Shown: positions 14,925 through 24,673, counted from the first letter of the stretch. The stretch: 64,000 nt of DNA from Myxococcota bacterium (GCA_024276675.1 JAJRWT010000032.1:62001-126000); one strand, 5' to 3'. Translations and numbers: made by a program. Notes: a model not told the origin generated them from the letters alone.

Positions 14925-17450
14925 ATGTTCAACTCCTTCTCCAGAGTCGCGATGCAGCTCATGCACCCCGATGCGGGGCCCCTGTCCGTGCTTGTCCTGC
15001 TCCTGTTCTCGACTTCAGCCCACGCCGGAACCCATCCGGACTGGCAGTCCGGAGTCCAGGGCCAGTGGGGAGCCATCCCCGTCTTGTGGGCACCAGATGG
15101 CTCCGCCGTGTTGCTCACCCAATGGGATCGGGCAGGCCTGCTTTTTGTGCCGGTGGATGGAAGTTCTCCCACCATCCTGAGTACTCGGCGTGGCGCTGGT
15201 TTTCATCCCGTCTTCCACGGAAGGGAGCTGTTCTTCAAGGAGGTCCTACAAGACGATGGCCTGCCAGCCAGGCAGTACCTTGTCCGAAAAGGCTGGACCG
15301 GGGAAGGGGCGACCATCATCGACAAGGCGGAACTTCTGGGCGACCCTTCTGTTTCAGATGGGGGGCTTCTGGTGTGGACCTCTGGAAACATCCTGAAGGT
15401 GCTGGACCTGGAGGCAATGTCGCGACCTCGGGAGCTGCCACTGCCGGGCTACAGCAACCTGGCTGAGGTAGACCCAGCCGGAGAACGAGTGGCCTTCAAT
15501 CATCCTGACGGCAGCATCGGTGTGATCACCTTGTCCACGGGTGAGACACGATGGCTGACCCCTCCGGGAGCCTACAATCACCCGGACTGGTCTCCCGACG
15601 GCTCGTTGTTGTTGCTGAGGGGGCCGGGTCCCGTGTTCTCCATCCTGGATCCCTCCAATGGCGATGAACTCCTGCAGACGACCGGTACGGAACCCGTATG
15701 GATGCCTGATTCACGTAACCTGCTCTTTGCACGCATGGAAAGCGATGCCTTTACCATCAATGCTTCTCGTCTCTGGCTCTTGAGCCTGGAGACCGGTGCG
15801 CAGGAACCCATGAGCCAGGCGGCATCGCATCTCCGCTTTCCATCACCCACACCCTCTGGCTCCTCCCTGGCCTTCATAGACGTCGATTCCGGGAATGCCA
15901 TGATCGCCGCTCTGGAAAAAGGGGAATCCATCACATCGCCGGAGATCCTGCTACCCGCCCATGCCCTGCCAGATATGGAACCGCACCTGGATTCACGCGA
16001 CAAGAACGCCGAAGTCTATGTTCCCTACATGCACCAACTCTGGGACACCCCCGATGATTTCGACGGGAGCTGGTCCTGTGGTCCCACGTCTTGTATCCAG
16101 ACCATACAGAAATACGGGAAGCTCGCCGATCACGACATCACCTGCTCCTGGCCCTACGAACACACCAGCCCATGGGGTTGGTATGTCCCCAATGAATACG
16201 ACTACAACGGCTACACCTACGACGTATGGGGTCTGGCGGCGGGAGATGTCTGGGTGCAGGGGGCTCACGGGTTCATATGCCGGGAGTTGGGTGCCGCGTA
16301 CTGGGCGTACATGGAGGACTTCGCAAACCAACACGACGTAACCTCCTGGTGGGCGGGAACCAGCTTCTCGACGCTCATGGACGAAATCGACGCCGGCTAT
16401 CCCATGTATGCCTCGTCCACCGTGTTGGGCTATGGGCACATCATCGTCCTTAGGGGCTATGACACGGACCATTCCATCATTGTAAACGACCCCTACGGCG
16501 ATGCCAACAGCGGCGACTGGGGCAACTATGACGGCGAAGCGGTCGTCTACGACTGGCCGGGCTACAACAATGGCAACCTGGAAATCACCATCAGCCAGAT
16601 CTTCGGCGCAGAAGGGCCGTTGGACGATCCCGTGGAGGACTGGGGTGCATCCTGGTACAACCAGAGCTATCCAAGCACCATGGTTGCAGGGCAGGTGGCC
16701 GATGCCTACGTGGAGTACATGAACGATGGTTTCGAGACCTGGGCCCCGGGTGCCACTTTCCTGGGAACCACCGAGCCAAGGGACCGGGAATCGGAGTTTG
16801 AGGATCCCGGCACATGGTACGGTTCAGGTCGCCCCGCAACCGTCGACGACATGACAGCCCAGGGCGAAACAGGACGTTTCTCGTTCCAACTTCGAGCCCC
16901 CCAGGTCCAGGAAGAGACCGTGTTTGAGGAGCACTGGGGGCTGGTGGAAGAATGGGTCACCTGGTTTGGTCCCCCCGATGACCAGGTCTTCTTCAGGATC
17001 ACTGTCCTGCCGGAGGGAAGCAATATCCCCCCCGAGGCCGATGCCGGCTACGACCGCGTGGCTTTCCTGGGCATGCCGGTGGAGCTGGATGCTTCTCGCT
17101 CCCAAGACCAGGACGGCAGCATCGTCTCCTGGACCTGGGACGTACCCAACGGCACGCTGGAGGGCGAGGTCGTGGAGTGGACGCCGGATTCTATCGGGTC
17201 ATACGAAATCGTTCTCACCGTGACCGACGACGTAGGGGACACGGGCAGGGATACGGTGATGGTCCAGGTCAACGAAGACCTGGAAGTAACCACATGGACC
17301 AGGTGGGCCGACGATTCCGGTGGCGAGTGTGGATGCTCGCTGTTGCCCATGTCCCGGAATCTGTCTGGAGGGGCTGCCCTGGTGCTGCTGGTGGGCCTGC
17401 TGGTCCAAAGCAGGCGCCGGGCTACTCCGCGTCAAGGGACTCCAGGGTGA
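14925..17450 (+). CDS. TolB-propeller / C39 peptidase / PKD surface protein with MYXO-CTERM-like tail
   Basis: 841 residues in clear modules. Signal peptide to about residue 34 (LLLFSTSAHAG). TolB-type beta-propeller about 36-340 (for example YNHPDWSPDGSLLLL). Papain-like C39_2 peptidase about 365-560 with Cys385 in SCGPTSC, His505 in GYGHIIVLRGYD and Asp522 in VNDPYGD. An NBR1-type Ig-like domain about 575-700. A PKD domain about 703-785 (PPEADAGYD ... DTVMVQVNED). The end is GECGCSLLPMSRN, a hydrophobic helix and QSRRR, a MYXO-CTERM-like sorting tail. It is probably a surface-anchored protease with ligand-recognition modules. The gene end overlaps the convergent ATPase/PEGA gene by 29 bases. 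Confidence 0.8.
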   Translation: MFNSFSRVAMQLMHPDAGPLSVLVLLLFSTSAHAGTHPDWQSGVQGQWGAIPVLWAPDGSAVLLTQWDRAGLLFVPVDGSSPTILSTRRGAGFHPVFHGRELFFKEVLQDDGLPARQYLVRKGWTGEGATIIDKAELLGDPSVSDGGLLVWTSGNILKVLDLEAMSRPRELPLPGYSNLAEVDPAGERVAFNHPDGSIGVITLSTGETRWLTPPGAYNHPDWSPDGSLLLLRGPGPVFSILDPSNGDELLQTTGTEPVWMPDSRNLLFARMESDAFTINASRLWLLSLETGAQEPMSQAASHLRFPSPTPSGSSLAFIDVDSGNAMIAALEKGESITSPEILLPAHALPDMEPHLDSRDKNAEVYVPYMHQLWDTPDDFDGSWSCGPTSCIQTIQKYGKLADHDITCSWPYEHTSPWGWYVPNEYDYNGYTYDVWGLAAGDVWVQGAHGFICRELGAAYWAYMEDFANQHDVTSWWAGTSFSTLMDEIDAGYPMYASSTVLGYGHIIVLRGYDTDHSIIVNDPYGDANSGDWGNYDGEAVVYDWPGYNNGNLEITISQIFGAEGPLDDPVEDWGASWYNQSYPSTMVAGQVADAYVEYMNDGFETWAPGATFLGTTEPRDRESEFEDPGTWYGSGRPATVDDMTAQGETGRFSFQLRAPQVQEETVFEEHWGLVEEWVTWFGPPDDQVFFRITVLPEGSNIPPEADAGYDRVAFLGMPVELDASRSQDQDGSIVSWTWDVPNGTLEGEVVEWTPDSIGSYEIVLTVTDDVGDTGRDTVMVQVNEDLEVTTWTRWADDSGGECGCSLLPMSRNLSGGAALVLLVGLLVQSRRRATPRQGTPG

Positions 17451-20400
17451 AGCTCCCCAGGTCCACGAGTTGACCAGCCTTGATTTCGCCCAGAAAAGCC
17501 GCAGATTGATAGCCGCCCAGCTCGAGGCGAACAACGTATTCACCGGCTTTGAACTCATGGCCGCTCAAGGGAGTAGTACCGATGTGCCTGGTGCCCAGGT
17601 AGACATCGGCTCCTGGCGGCTCCGAGTCAATGGAAAAGCGCCCCATCCTTGCCGCTGGCCATTGCGGGCCAGTCTTGACTGCCGCCACGGAGGTCCCTGT
17701 GGAGCGCGCCGGTTTCTCCACCTGTTGCGGCTCTGCTGGAGGCAGGGAGCTTGAAGGCCGCGCCTGGGCGGCAGGGCCCGAGGCCCTGGAAGGGGAACTC
17801 GCAGGCTGCTGTGTTTCTGTGCCGTCCCGCTCCGGCGTCGTTGGGGTCTCCCCGGAAACTTCCATGTTACGAGGGGCGGGTTGGTGGTCAACGGTCCCGG
17901 CGGCAGCATGTTCATCCGAAGCACGTGGGGAGGCGCGTTCTTGGCTGGACACGGCGACTTCGGCTGGAACCGGTCGGTCTTCTGTCTTGGTGGATACAGC
18001 TCCCGAAAGCTGGACATCGTCACCGTCAGTGTTGAGCACCCAGACCAGCGCCCCACAGATGCCAGCCAGTATCACCCAGAAGAATGGTGACCTGAGGAGC
18101 CCAGCACCCTGGGTAGATTCCCCCGCCCAGTCCTCGGAAAAGTCTTCGTCTCGGCCCGGAGAGCCATCGCCATCCCAGGCCCAGCCATCGTGGTGGGCGG
18201 GCTGGTTGTTCCCAACAAGGTCCGGTTCGGGAGAGTATCCGGAAGAAGGTGATGGCTCGGGATGGTCAGCCTGCTCCATCGGTATGGGTTCGTCTTTGAG
18301 GGTATCCTGTTCCCAGTGAGGGGATTCGCTGGCCCCATGCTCCACGGCCAGAGGGTCGCCGCCGGAAGCAGTTTCGCCCGTTGCCGGGAGGTCCACGGGA
18401 GGTGGCTCAAAAGGGGGTTCATCCGGGAGTGGGGGGGTTGTTGCCGTGTCCATGTGGGTGGGAACCTTCACCCTGGCAGTGTATGAACGTACCTCGAATT
18501 CCTCGTTCGTGGATATCGCCGAATCCTGGTCCCCGTTGCCGGGAACATCAGGTTGGTCACCAGGGCTCCAATCTACCGGACTCCGGGCGCCCTCGGGGTC
18601 ACGGCCGGTTACGGCCTGGTAGAGGAAACGAACCGCCTGGGGGTAGGTGGGGTCACGGGCGACGAGTTGAGCCAGCAATGTGCGAGAACGTTCGCGGTCA
18701 CCGCCGAGAAGGGCGCTACAACCTTCTTCGAACATACCCTCAAGTTCGATGGCTCGTGAAAGCTCAACTCTGGTCGATTCCCAACCTTCTGCTTCAGGAA
18801 AGCGCTCCTTGGCTTCCTCCAGCACCCTCATGGCTTCCTGGTAGCGTCGAGCCTCTGAGAGTTGGGTGATGTTGGACATGTATGCTTCCATCTCTCTGCG
18901 ACGCAGTTCCTGTTGAAGTTCTTCCATGTGCTCCGTAAGACCGGCGGCCTCGTACCAGTAGAGGGCCTTCTCCAGATCCCCGCCCTCCATGGAACGTTCG
19001 GCTCTCAATCGGAGTATGGTCTGCCTTGCTCTGAACGCTTCTTCCTGTTGAGGGTCGATGTCCAGCAGTTGTTCCAGGACCTCCAGGCGTTCGTCCTCGT
19101 CGTCCAACAACTGTGCGCGCCCGAGTAGGATGGGCACCAGCCGCCGCCTGGCTGCCGATGGAGCCAACTCGTGCAGGTGACGCAGCAGTTCCAGGGCCCG
19201 GTCTTCTTCACCTCGTGCCTGGTGGATTTCCGCCAGGAGCTGGATGGCATCCACGTGAGCAGGGTCGGACTTGAGTGCACGCTCCAGCAGGATGCCAATG
19301 GGCTGGATTTCCGCGGCATCAGGTGATTCCCGGATCTCTTCCCAAAGAACCCTGGCCGTTTCATAGAAGGTGCTGGACCTGGACGCGGGCTGCCTGAAGT
19401 GGGAAAGAATCTGGCCAGGAGACTTGTGCCCGGCGATCCACGTGCGGAGAAATGCTTGTTCAAAGGCATAACGCCCATTGCGAGATTGCAGCACCCCCCA
19501 CTCCCGCAGTAGTTGTGGAGCCTCCTGGATTTCCGTGGTGGATGAGTCGAGCCCCAGTTCCCCGATGCGTTGGAAAATCTGGTCCTGGCCAAAGGAATGG
19601 GCTTCGGCTCCGGCCATGACCGCGGCAACCAACTGGCAAGGCTGTGTCATACCTTCCCAGAGCCATTCCAGCATGGGGGTGCTTTCTTCGATGGTCTTGT
19701 CTATTTCTGCCTTCACCCTGGCGACCGACACCCGGGGAGGCTCCGAAGATGGTCCGGCCCACTCGTTCTTGGCCCGTTCCCATACACGGGAGCATAGTTG
19801 CTGGGTGAGGAATGGATGGCCAGCCATGGCATCCCAGACCGCTCTGACGGCCGATGGGGCCCACAGAAGGCTGTGCTCTGCTTCTGACAATCGAACCAGT
19901 TTTTCGGTGGAGGCCCTGCCCAGTGAGCGAAGCTTCAACATGGGGCAGCTTCGGAAAAAGGGGAGAGCCAGGTACGAAATATCCGACACCATGCGGCCCA
20001 TGGCGACGACGAGCCCCAGCCTTGCCGTCTCCCGTTCAGTCCAGGGCTGCAACAATGTGAAGAAATCAGCGAATTCCTGTTCCAGGCGGGCATTCCCCCT
20101 GGTATCGAATTCGTCTATCAGCAGAACCAGGGTGTCTTCGGGAGGAAGACTGTCCAGAGCCACACCCAGCCAACGGTCCCGAAAAGCCCACTCTGGGCGG
20201 TTGCCCAGGTCCGGCGTTGCCAGGCCCAGGCGCCGAGCGATGGTCGACGCCAGCTCAGAGGAAACCCTGGACAAAGGGCGTCCGGCTTGCTCCTGGAGAT
20301 CGAAATAGACTGGTCGAAACTGCCCTGAAGATGGCAGCTTTGATGCCAGTTCGTCCAGCAGCGAGGTCTTCCCGATACGGCGTTGCCCGAAAACCAGGAC

Positions 20401-20523
20401 TCTGCTACGCCTGGGATGGCGAAGAACCTGGAGAATCTCCTGTATGATCTCGGATCGACCCACGAAACCGCTGCTGTTACCGACGGATTGCCCAGCAAGG
20501 TAGGGGTTTTGCGATGTTTTCAT
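17422..20523 (-). CDS. AAA/STAND-type ATPase with TPR repeats, one TM segment and C-terminal PEGA domain
   Basis: 1033 residues. N-terminal P-loop ATPase: GFVGRSEI, Walker A GQRRIGKTS (46-54), Walker B LVLLIDEFD (132-140), followed by a winged-helix-like region to about 370. TPR-like helical repeats occupy about 385-680 (ALELLRHLHELAPSAARR and similar). A long acidic, Pro-rich linker leads to one transmembrane helix (FFWVILAGICGALVWVL, about 805-823), a second low-complexity linker, and a PEGA domain at the end (SIDSEPPGADVYLGTRHIG). The topology predicts ATPase and TPR in the cytoplasm and PEGA outside, suggesting an envelope signalling or scaffold protein. ATG 20523 has AAAGGCAGG upstream. 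A promoter-like pair lies at 20604-20633. Confidence 0.75.
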   Translation of the reverse strand: MKTSQNPYLAGQSVGNSSGFVGRSEIIQEILQVLRHPRRSRVLVFGQRRIGKTSLLDELASKLPSSGQFRPVYFDLQEQAGRPLSRVSSELASTIARRLGLATPDLGNRPEWAFRDRWLGVALDSLPPEDTLVLLIDEFDTRGNARLEQEFADFFTLLQPWTERETARLGLVVAMGRMVSDISYLALPFFRSCPMLKLRSLGRASTEKLVRLSEAEHSLLWAPSAVRAVWDAMAGHPFLTQQLCSRVWERAKNEWAGPSSEPPRVSVARVKAEIDKTIEESTPMLEWLWEGMTQPCQLVAAVMAGAEAHSFGQDQIFQRIGELGLDSSTTEIQEAPQLLREWGVLQSRNGRYAFEQAFLRTWIAGHKSPGQILSHFRQPASRSSTFYETARVLWEEIRESPDAAEIQPIGILLERALKSDPAHVDAIQLLAEIHQARGEEDRALELLRHLHELAPSAARRRLVPILLGRAQLLDDEDERLEVLEQLLDIDPQQEEAFRARQTILRLRAERSMEGGDLEKALYWYEAAGLTEHMEELQQELRRREMEAYMSNITQLSEARRYQEAMRVLEEAKERFPEAEGWESTRVELSRAIELEGMFEEGCSALLGGDRERSRTLLAQLVARDPTYPQAVRFLYQAVTGRDPEGARSPVDWSPGDQPDVPGNGDQDSAISTNEEFEVRSYTARVKVPTHMDTATTPPLPDEPPFEPPPVDLPATGETASGGDPLAVEHGASESPHWEQDTLKDEPIPMEQADHPEPSPSSGYSPEPDLVGNNQPAHHDGWAWDGDGSPGRDEDFSEDWAGESTQGAGLLRSPFFWVILAGICGALVWVLNTDGDDVQLSGAVSTKTEDRPVPAEVAVSSQERASPRASDEHAAAGTVDHQPAPRNMEVSGETPTTPERDGTETQQPASSPSRASGPAAQARPSSSLPPAEPQQVEKPARSTGTSVAAVKTGPQWPAARMGRFSIDSEPPGADVYLGTRHIGTTPLSGHEFKAGEYVVRLELGGYQSAAFLGEIKAGQLVDLGSFTLESLDAE

Positions 20524-20603
20524 GGGTTGCCTGCCTTTTTGTCTGGTGGCTGCGTGGGGCCCAGGTTTCCTGGAGCGGTCCACCCTCGCTTCTCGATACT
20601 GCG

Positions 20604-20633
20604 TGTATAGCTGGCGGAGTAGTATATTTTCAA
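20604..20633 (-). promoter_or_regulatory. Candidate sigma-70 promoter of the ATPase/PEGA gene
   Basis: On the minus strand TTGAAA (20633-20628) and TATACA (20609-20604) are separated by 18 bases, in an A/T-rich patch of the 279-base gap upstream of ATG 20523. Transcription would start near 20597 with a leader of about 75 bases. Confidence 0.4.
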
Positions 20634-20802
20634 CCCGGACTCTCCATAATGCGTAACTGGGTACACCCGCTTCCGACGGAAAGGCTGCAATACTGCAAAA
20701 ACATCAACAACAACCAGACAAGGGGCCGATTCGCATGATGGCACTTTGACACTAAACCTTCCTGGATGACTTCTGGAACGGCACGTGTCCCGGGAAGAAC
20801 AG

Positions 20803-23403
20803 TCAAGGTTGAAGCGTGATGGCCTGGTACTCGCCGGGTGGGATGCGGAGCTGGCCCTGGACGGAGATGTCCTGTTGGGCGTCCCAGAGAGGTTCACCTA
20901 TGGATGACACCGTGACGCTGAAGTTGCCCACCATGCTGCTTGACACGGAATCATGGTTTGAAAGCAGCAGTGTCCATGCTCGGTCCAGGGGAAGGTCTAT
21001 GGAGTCTTCCGCTCCCGGGAGCGCCGGCTGGAAACGGACTGCTTCAAAGGGCTGCCCTGCCTCGAACAAGGCCAGATTGTCAGCGTCCAGCACGTACAGA
21101 TCCAACCATCCCCCCTCTTGTTCCAGTGAGAATGAACCTTCCATCGAACCATCGCCCTGCACACGGTAGCTGTCCACGGTGAAGGCATAGGACAGCTCGA
21201 CATCGGAATCGGCCGAGGCGGGCGCATCGACTTCGGCGACATCAAGAGTGGGATTCTTGACGCCGTCAACGAAAACGTCGAAAGTGTAGGTTGCGCCGGG
21301 TTCGCTCCATTCCACGCCCTGGTACAGGTAGCCTTCCTCGGGATCTCGACCCACGGGGGACTCCGTGGAATAGCCATAGGGGTTGGCCTCGCCAACGGTG
21401 GCCTCGGCCACGCCGTCGAGGTTTGTCACGGTCTCGGCGGCCCAGTACCAGTAGTCTGAGTAGCCGTAGACCTCGAGGGTGCCCCAGATGGTGACGATTG
21501 CTCCGTCCACCGGCTGGCCCTCGCTGTCCATGACGTTGAAGACCAGGTAGGAGGGAGTGGCGTAGTCAACTGTACGGTCGGTATCGATGTAGGTGTCTCC
21601 CCTGGTGGCGGTGATGGCGTAGAGCCGATTGGATGAAATGGCGGGATCCTGGACATCGGGGTTTATGGAGGCGTCGGTGTCGTCGCAGTCGCCATCGGCC
21701 ATGGTCCAGCCGTCGGCATCCCGGTCACTGGACTCCAGGCCCTCGTCGGCTCTACCATCACAGTTGTCGTCGTATCCGTTTGGAAGTTCCTCGGCTCCCG
21801 GAAAGCGCTCTGCGTCGGTTTCGTCGCAGTCCCCATCGGCCCTGGAAAAGCCATCACCGTCGTTGTCCCAGGTTATGGATGAGTCGTCCGCCCATCCATC
21901 GCAATCGTCGTCCAGGGAATTGGAGGACTCCTTGGCCTCGGGGTTGATATCGGGGTTGGTATCGTCACAGTCTCCGGCATTGATGCTCCAACCATCGCCG
22001 TCCGCATCGGCATCGTGGTCCTGGTACCCGTTGTCGGCCACCCTGTCGCAGTTGTCGTCGTATGCGTTGGGGAGTTCCTTGGCCAGCGGGGAGATCTCCG
22101 GGTCGGTGTCGTCACAATCACCATCCAGGATGCTGAAGCCGTCCAGGTCGGCATCCGCAGCGTGGTCTTCGAATCCATTGTCTGCTATTCCGTCGCAGTC
22201 TTCGTCCACGGCGTCGGTGGATTCCTCCGCGCCGGGGAAGACATCCGGGTCGGTGTCGTTACAGTCGCCGTCCGCAACGCTGAAGCCGTCGCCGTCGGAG
22301 TCACTGCTGTCTTCCCCCTCGTCGGCCACGCCGTCGCAGTCGTTGTCGACGAGGTCCAGAGTCCTGTAGTAGTCACCGTTTTCATCTACGTAGTAGTACC
22401 AGTGTTCCACGTAGTTGTTGATAGGTTCCCATTGAACCCAGCGCTGGTCCCAGAATTCGTTCCAGGTGTGATCGTTTGAGCGGGCGCCAACGTTCTGGCA
22501 AGGTATCAACGCGGTTCTTGCAGCGGCACACGACATGTCCGCATGTTCACCACAGTTTCCGTACATCACCGCATAGATTCGGTTCGGCTGGATCGGCCGC
22601 TCGCTGCCGGCACCGAATTCAAGGGCGTCCTGCACGAAATGTATGAGGTTGCCCACGGCTCCATTGTCGTCACTGTCGTAGCTCTTGCTCTTCCAGAGAA
22701 GATCCTGGCCCGTCAGCATCTCTGAAAGCGTTGGGCAGGTCCGATCCGAAGGGCACTCATCCAGGGCACCGTCCCAGAGGAACCTGCTCCAGAACATACC
22801 CTCCCCGGGACTGACGGGATCGCCGGAAGACCAGCCGTCCACGAAATATGGGAGTTCGTCTTCCAGTCGAGGATGTACCACGTACCAGTAGTAGACTTCC
22901 TTGTCCACGCTGTGTTCGACCACGTTTCCGTCTTCGTCCATGACGCGGTAGGTGGCGGTGGTGTAGTAGTCGTCATCGGTGCCAGGTTCCCCCACATCCA
23001 CCAGCTCCACGTAGTCCAGGTATGCATCGTGGTCATAGATGAGTTGGGCGTTTTCCAGGAAGAGCCCGGGGTAGAAATTGGAGGTGTCGGCGATGACCTC
23101 GAAGCTTGTGTGGGCGATGGAGAAGGCGATTTCGTCGGTCAACCAGGGATCGTCCAGATCCAGCAGCAGCTCTGCCAACTCGTCCTGCAGGGTGGAATCC
23201 AGCTTCCCCAGGTTGATGGCCAGGTCGTCCTGCAGCCAGGCAGGAGCCACGAGCAGGGCGTCCCGGGCCAGATCCGTCAGTTGAATGGCCTCATGGGTGA
23301 CCTGGAGAACAGGCGCTGGTTCCTGTTCTTCGCCCTGGTTGCCGCAAGACATGGTTACGAGCACCAGCGCGGTGCAGAAAGCATGAAGGGTTGTGTTTTT
23401 CAT
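20803..23403 (-). CDS. Transglutaminase-like lipoprotein with Cys-rich metal-binding repeats
   Basis: 866 residues. Lipoprotein-type signal with Cys20 (VTMSCGNQGEE). Residues about 200-345 look like a transglutaminase-type cysteine protease fold: Cys284 in YGNCGEHADM, His312 in SNDHTWNEFW, and Glu326 in VQWEPINN where the family usually has Asp. Residues about 365-575 hold five tandem repeats of about 42-45 residues with the pattern D-x-DGDGxS..DGDCDDTDP..PxAxE..DDDCDG, the 'putative metal-binding motif' common in Myxococcota exoproteins. Each repeat has a Cys pair and many Asp for calcium. The C-terminal 280 residues are beta-rich (a carboxypeptidase-regulatory-like stretch, then a pre-peptidase-like end). 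It is probably a surface-anchored, calcium-loaded enzyme or adhesin. Confidence 0.75.
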   Translation of the reverse strand: MKNTTLHAFCTALVLVTMSCGNQGEEQEPAPVLQVTHEAIQLTDLARDALLVAPAWLQDDLAINLGKLDSTLQDELAELLLDLDDPWLTDEIAFSIAHTSFEVIADTSNFYPGLFLENAQLIYDHDAYLDYVELVDVGEPGTDDDYYTTATYRVMDEDGNVVEHSVDKEVYYWYVVHPRLEDELPYFVDGWSSGDPVSPGEGMFWSRFLWDGALDECPSDRTCPTLSEMLTGQDLLWKSKSYDSDDNGAVGNLIHFVQDALEFGAGSERPIQPNRIYAVMYGNCGEHADMSCAAARTALIPCQNVGARSNDHTWNEFWDQRWVQWEPINNYVEHWYYYVDENGDYYRTLDLVDNDCDGVADEGEDSSDSDGDGFSVADGDCNDTDPDVFPGAEESTDAVDEDCDGIADNGFEDHAADADLDGFSILDGDCDDTDPEISPLAKELPNAYDDNCDRVADNGYQDHDADADGDGWSINAGDCDDTNPDINPEAKESSNSLDDDCDGWADDSSITWDNDGDGFSRADGDCDETDAERFPGAEELPNGYDDNCDGRADEGLESSDRDADGWTMADGDCDDTDASINPDVQDPAISSNRLYAITATRGDTYIDTDRTVDYATPSYLVFNVMDSEGQPVDGAIVTIWGTLEVYGYSDYWYWAAETVTNLDGVAEATVGEANPYGYSTESPVGRDPEEGYLYQGVEWSEPGATYTFDVFVDGVKNPTLDVAEVDAPASADSDVELSYAFTVDSYRVQGDGSMEGSFSLEQEGGWLDLYVLDADNLALFEAGQPFEAVRFQPALPGAEDSIDLPLDRAWTLLLSNHDSVSSSMVGNFSVTVSSIGEPLWDAQQDISVQGQLRIPPGEYQAITLQP

Positions 23404-23519
23404 CTGGGTGGTTCCGTCGTGTGGTTATGTCGCCTGGCAACGGTGCTGCACCTTGTGACAACAGCCAGTCTTCACGGGATTCTAGCACCTGGGTGGACAA
23501 AAATGCTACAGCGAAAAAG

Positions 23520-23525
23520 TACAAT
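23520..23525 (+). promoter_or_regulatory. Candidate -10 element (TACAAT)
   Basis: TACAAT lies 51 bases before ATG 23576 in an A-rich stretch. No -35 hexamer with good spacing is visible (TGGACA is 20 bases upstream, longer than usual), so this is weak. Confidence 0.25.
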
Positions 23526-23575
23526 TGAGAAAAGACCTCATGGCAGGGGAGTATTTTCCGAAAGAGGAACACGAC

Positions 23576-24067
23576 ATGCCGCAGGACTTCAAAGGCGAGA
23601 TGCTTTTCAACCGTTCTCCTGAAACCCTGTTGAGACTGTTCAGCGACAGGAGATTTCTCGAAGCTGAAGCCAAGATGCAAGGCTGCTTCGAAGCCCGGTG
23701 TCTGGAACTGGAGAGAACCGATTCCCACATAAGGCTTGAACTGGAACAGGAATGCCCCAACCGGGACCCCAGGTCCCGCGCCCCTCGAAGCCGCCACACC
23801 ATTTCCTATGATTGGAACGTGGCTCGGTTGCGGTGTACCTGGTCAAGGGAGCCCCTTCAGCCCGATGGTGTCGAGCTTGGCGGGGAGCACCTGCTCCTGG
23901 ACACCGATACGGGGGGATGCCGCTACGTGGTTCGGTATCGGCTCAAGGTTGCGGTTCCATTGCTGGGCAGGATCTTCGAAAACAAAGTAAGAAAAGCTCT
24001 ACTGGAAGGCCTCCAGCGGCGTGAGGCGTTTGCCAGGAAATGGCTGGCTCGCGAGGCCTTGCCCTGA
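23576..24067 (+). CDS. DUF2505-like (START/polyketide-cyclase-type) protein
   Basis: 163 residues with no signal peptide. It begins FKGEMLFNRSPETLLRLF, the typical opening of SRPBCC/START-fold proteins (beta strand, then a helix after 'SPE'). The C-terminal helix VPLLGRIFENKVRKALLEGL is typical of DUF2505-type members, where a hydrophobic cavity is closed by the last helix. It probably binds a hydrophobic ligand; no catalytic residue is evident. ATG 23576 is chosen over upstream in-frame starts because GAGGA lies seven bases before it. It stands alone, divergent from the transglutaminase-like lipoprotein and convergent with the RlmE gene (24 bases apart). Confidence 0.6.
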   Translation: MPQDFKGEMLFNRSPETLLRLFSDRRFLEAEAKMQGCFEARCLELERTDSHIRLELEQECPNRDPRSRAPRSRHTISYDWNVARLRCTWSREPLQPDGVELGGEHLLLDTDTGGCRYVVRYRLKVAVPLLGRIFENKVRKALLEGLQRREAFARKWLAREALP

Positions 24068-24091
24068 GATGCGGCTCCCCGGGGGGACCAG

Positions 24092-24673
24092 CTACGACAG
24101 GTCGATGGCAACCAGGAAGAACTCGCTGGAGTGTTTTCGCGTTGCCCTGGGGCGGAAACGCTTCACCGTGGTAAAAGAGCCACGCAGCGTTTCCTGGATG
24201 GACGGAGCCTCCGAACCATCAAAAACTTTTGAAACGAACGCTCCTCCCGGGCGAAGCGTGGCGGCGGCCAATTGAATGGCCAGACGCACCAACTCCACCT
24301 GTCTGAAGTGATCGGTCATGTGGTTGCCGGTGGTGTTGGGCGCCATGTCGCTCACCAACAGGTCGGCTCTTCCTCCCAGGTACTCCACGAGAAAAGTTGG
24401 CTCAAGGTCGGCAACATCTGCCAGGATGAATGAGCCCGGATAGTCCCGGGGTTGCTTGAGATCCACTCCCAGCAGGCGGGTGAAGCCGATCTGCAGCAGA
24501 TATCGGGACCAACTTCCGGGATGGCAACCCAGGTCGATTACTCGCCCACTTCGCGGCATCTCGGGAACTCTGCGGAACAGTTCACGGAGTTTGAAGACAC
24601 TCCTTGCCTCGTAGCCCGCCGCCTGGGCCTTCCTCGTATAATGATCGCTCCAGTCTGTCCGTCTCGATGACAT
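24092..24673 (-). CDS. rlmE: 23S rRNA (uridine-2'-O-)methyltransferase RlmE/FtsJ
   Basis: 193 residues, typical length. FtsJ signature: YEARSVFKLREL with the first catalytic Lys, SAM-binding VIDLGCHPGSWSRYLL, catalytic Asp in VSDMAPNTTGNHMTDH, second Lys in VSKVFDG, and Glu in SSEFFLVA, giving the complete K-D-K-E tetrad. The enzyme methylates the 2'-OH of U2552 (E. coli numbering) in the 23S A-loop during late 50S assembly. Family members in this group often have Cys-His in motif I as here rather than the AAPGG of E. coli. ATG 24673 has GGTGGA upstream; longer frames have no homology. It is divergent from the VWA lipoprotein. Confidence 0.9.
   Translation of the reverse strand: MSSRRTDWSDHYTRKAQAAGYEARSVFKLRELFRRVPEMPRSGRVIDLGCHPGSWSRYLLQIGFTRLLGVDLKQPRDYPGSFILADVADLEPTFLVEYLGGRADLLVSDMAPNTTGNHMTDHFRQVELVRLAIQLAAATLRPGGAFVSKVFDGSEAPSIQETLRGSFTTVKRFRPRATRKHSSEFFLVAIDLS

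Noticed and set aside
17422..17450. 29-base overlap of convergent genes as sign of an annotation error
   Set aside because: Both C-termini are complete domains (sorting tail and PEGA), so a true tail-to-tail overlap is more likely.
21640..22330. CRISPR-like regularly spaced repeats
   Set aside because: The repeats encode the Asp/Cys metal-binding motif in frame and vary in sequence; there are no spacers.
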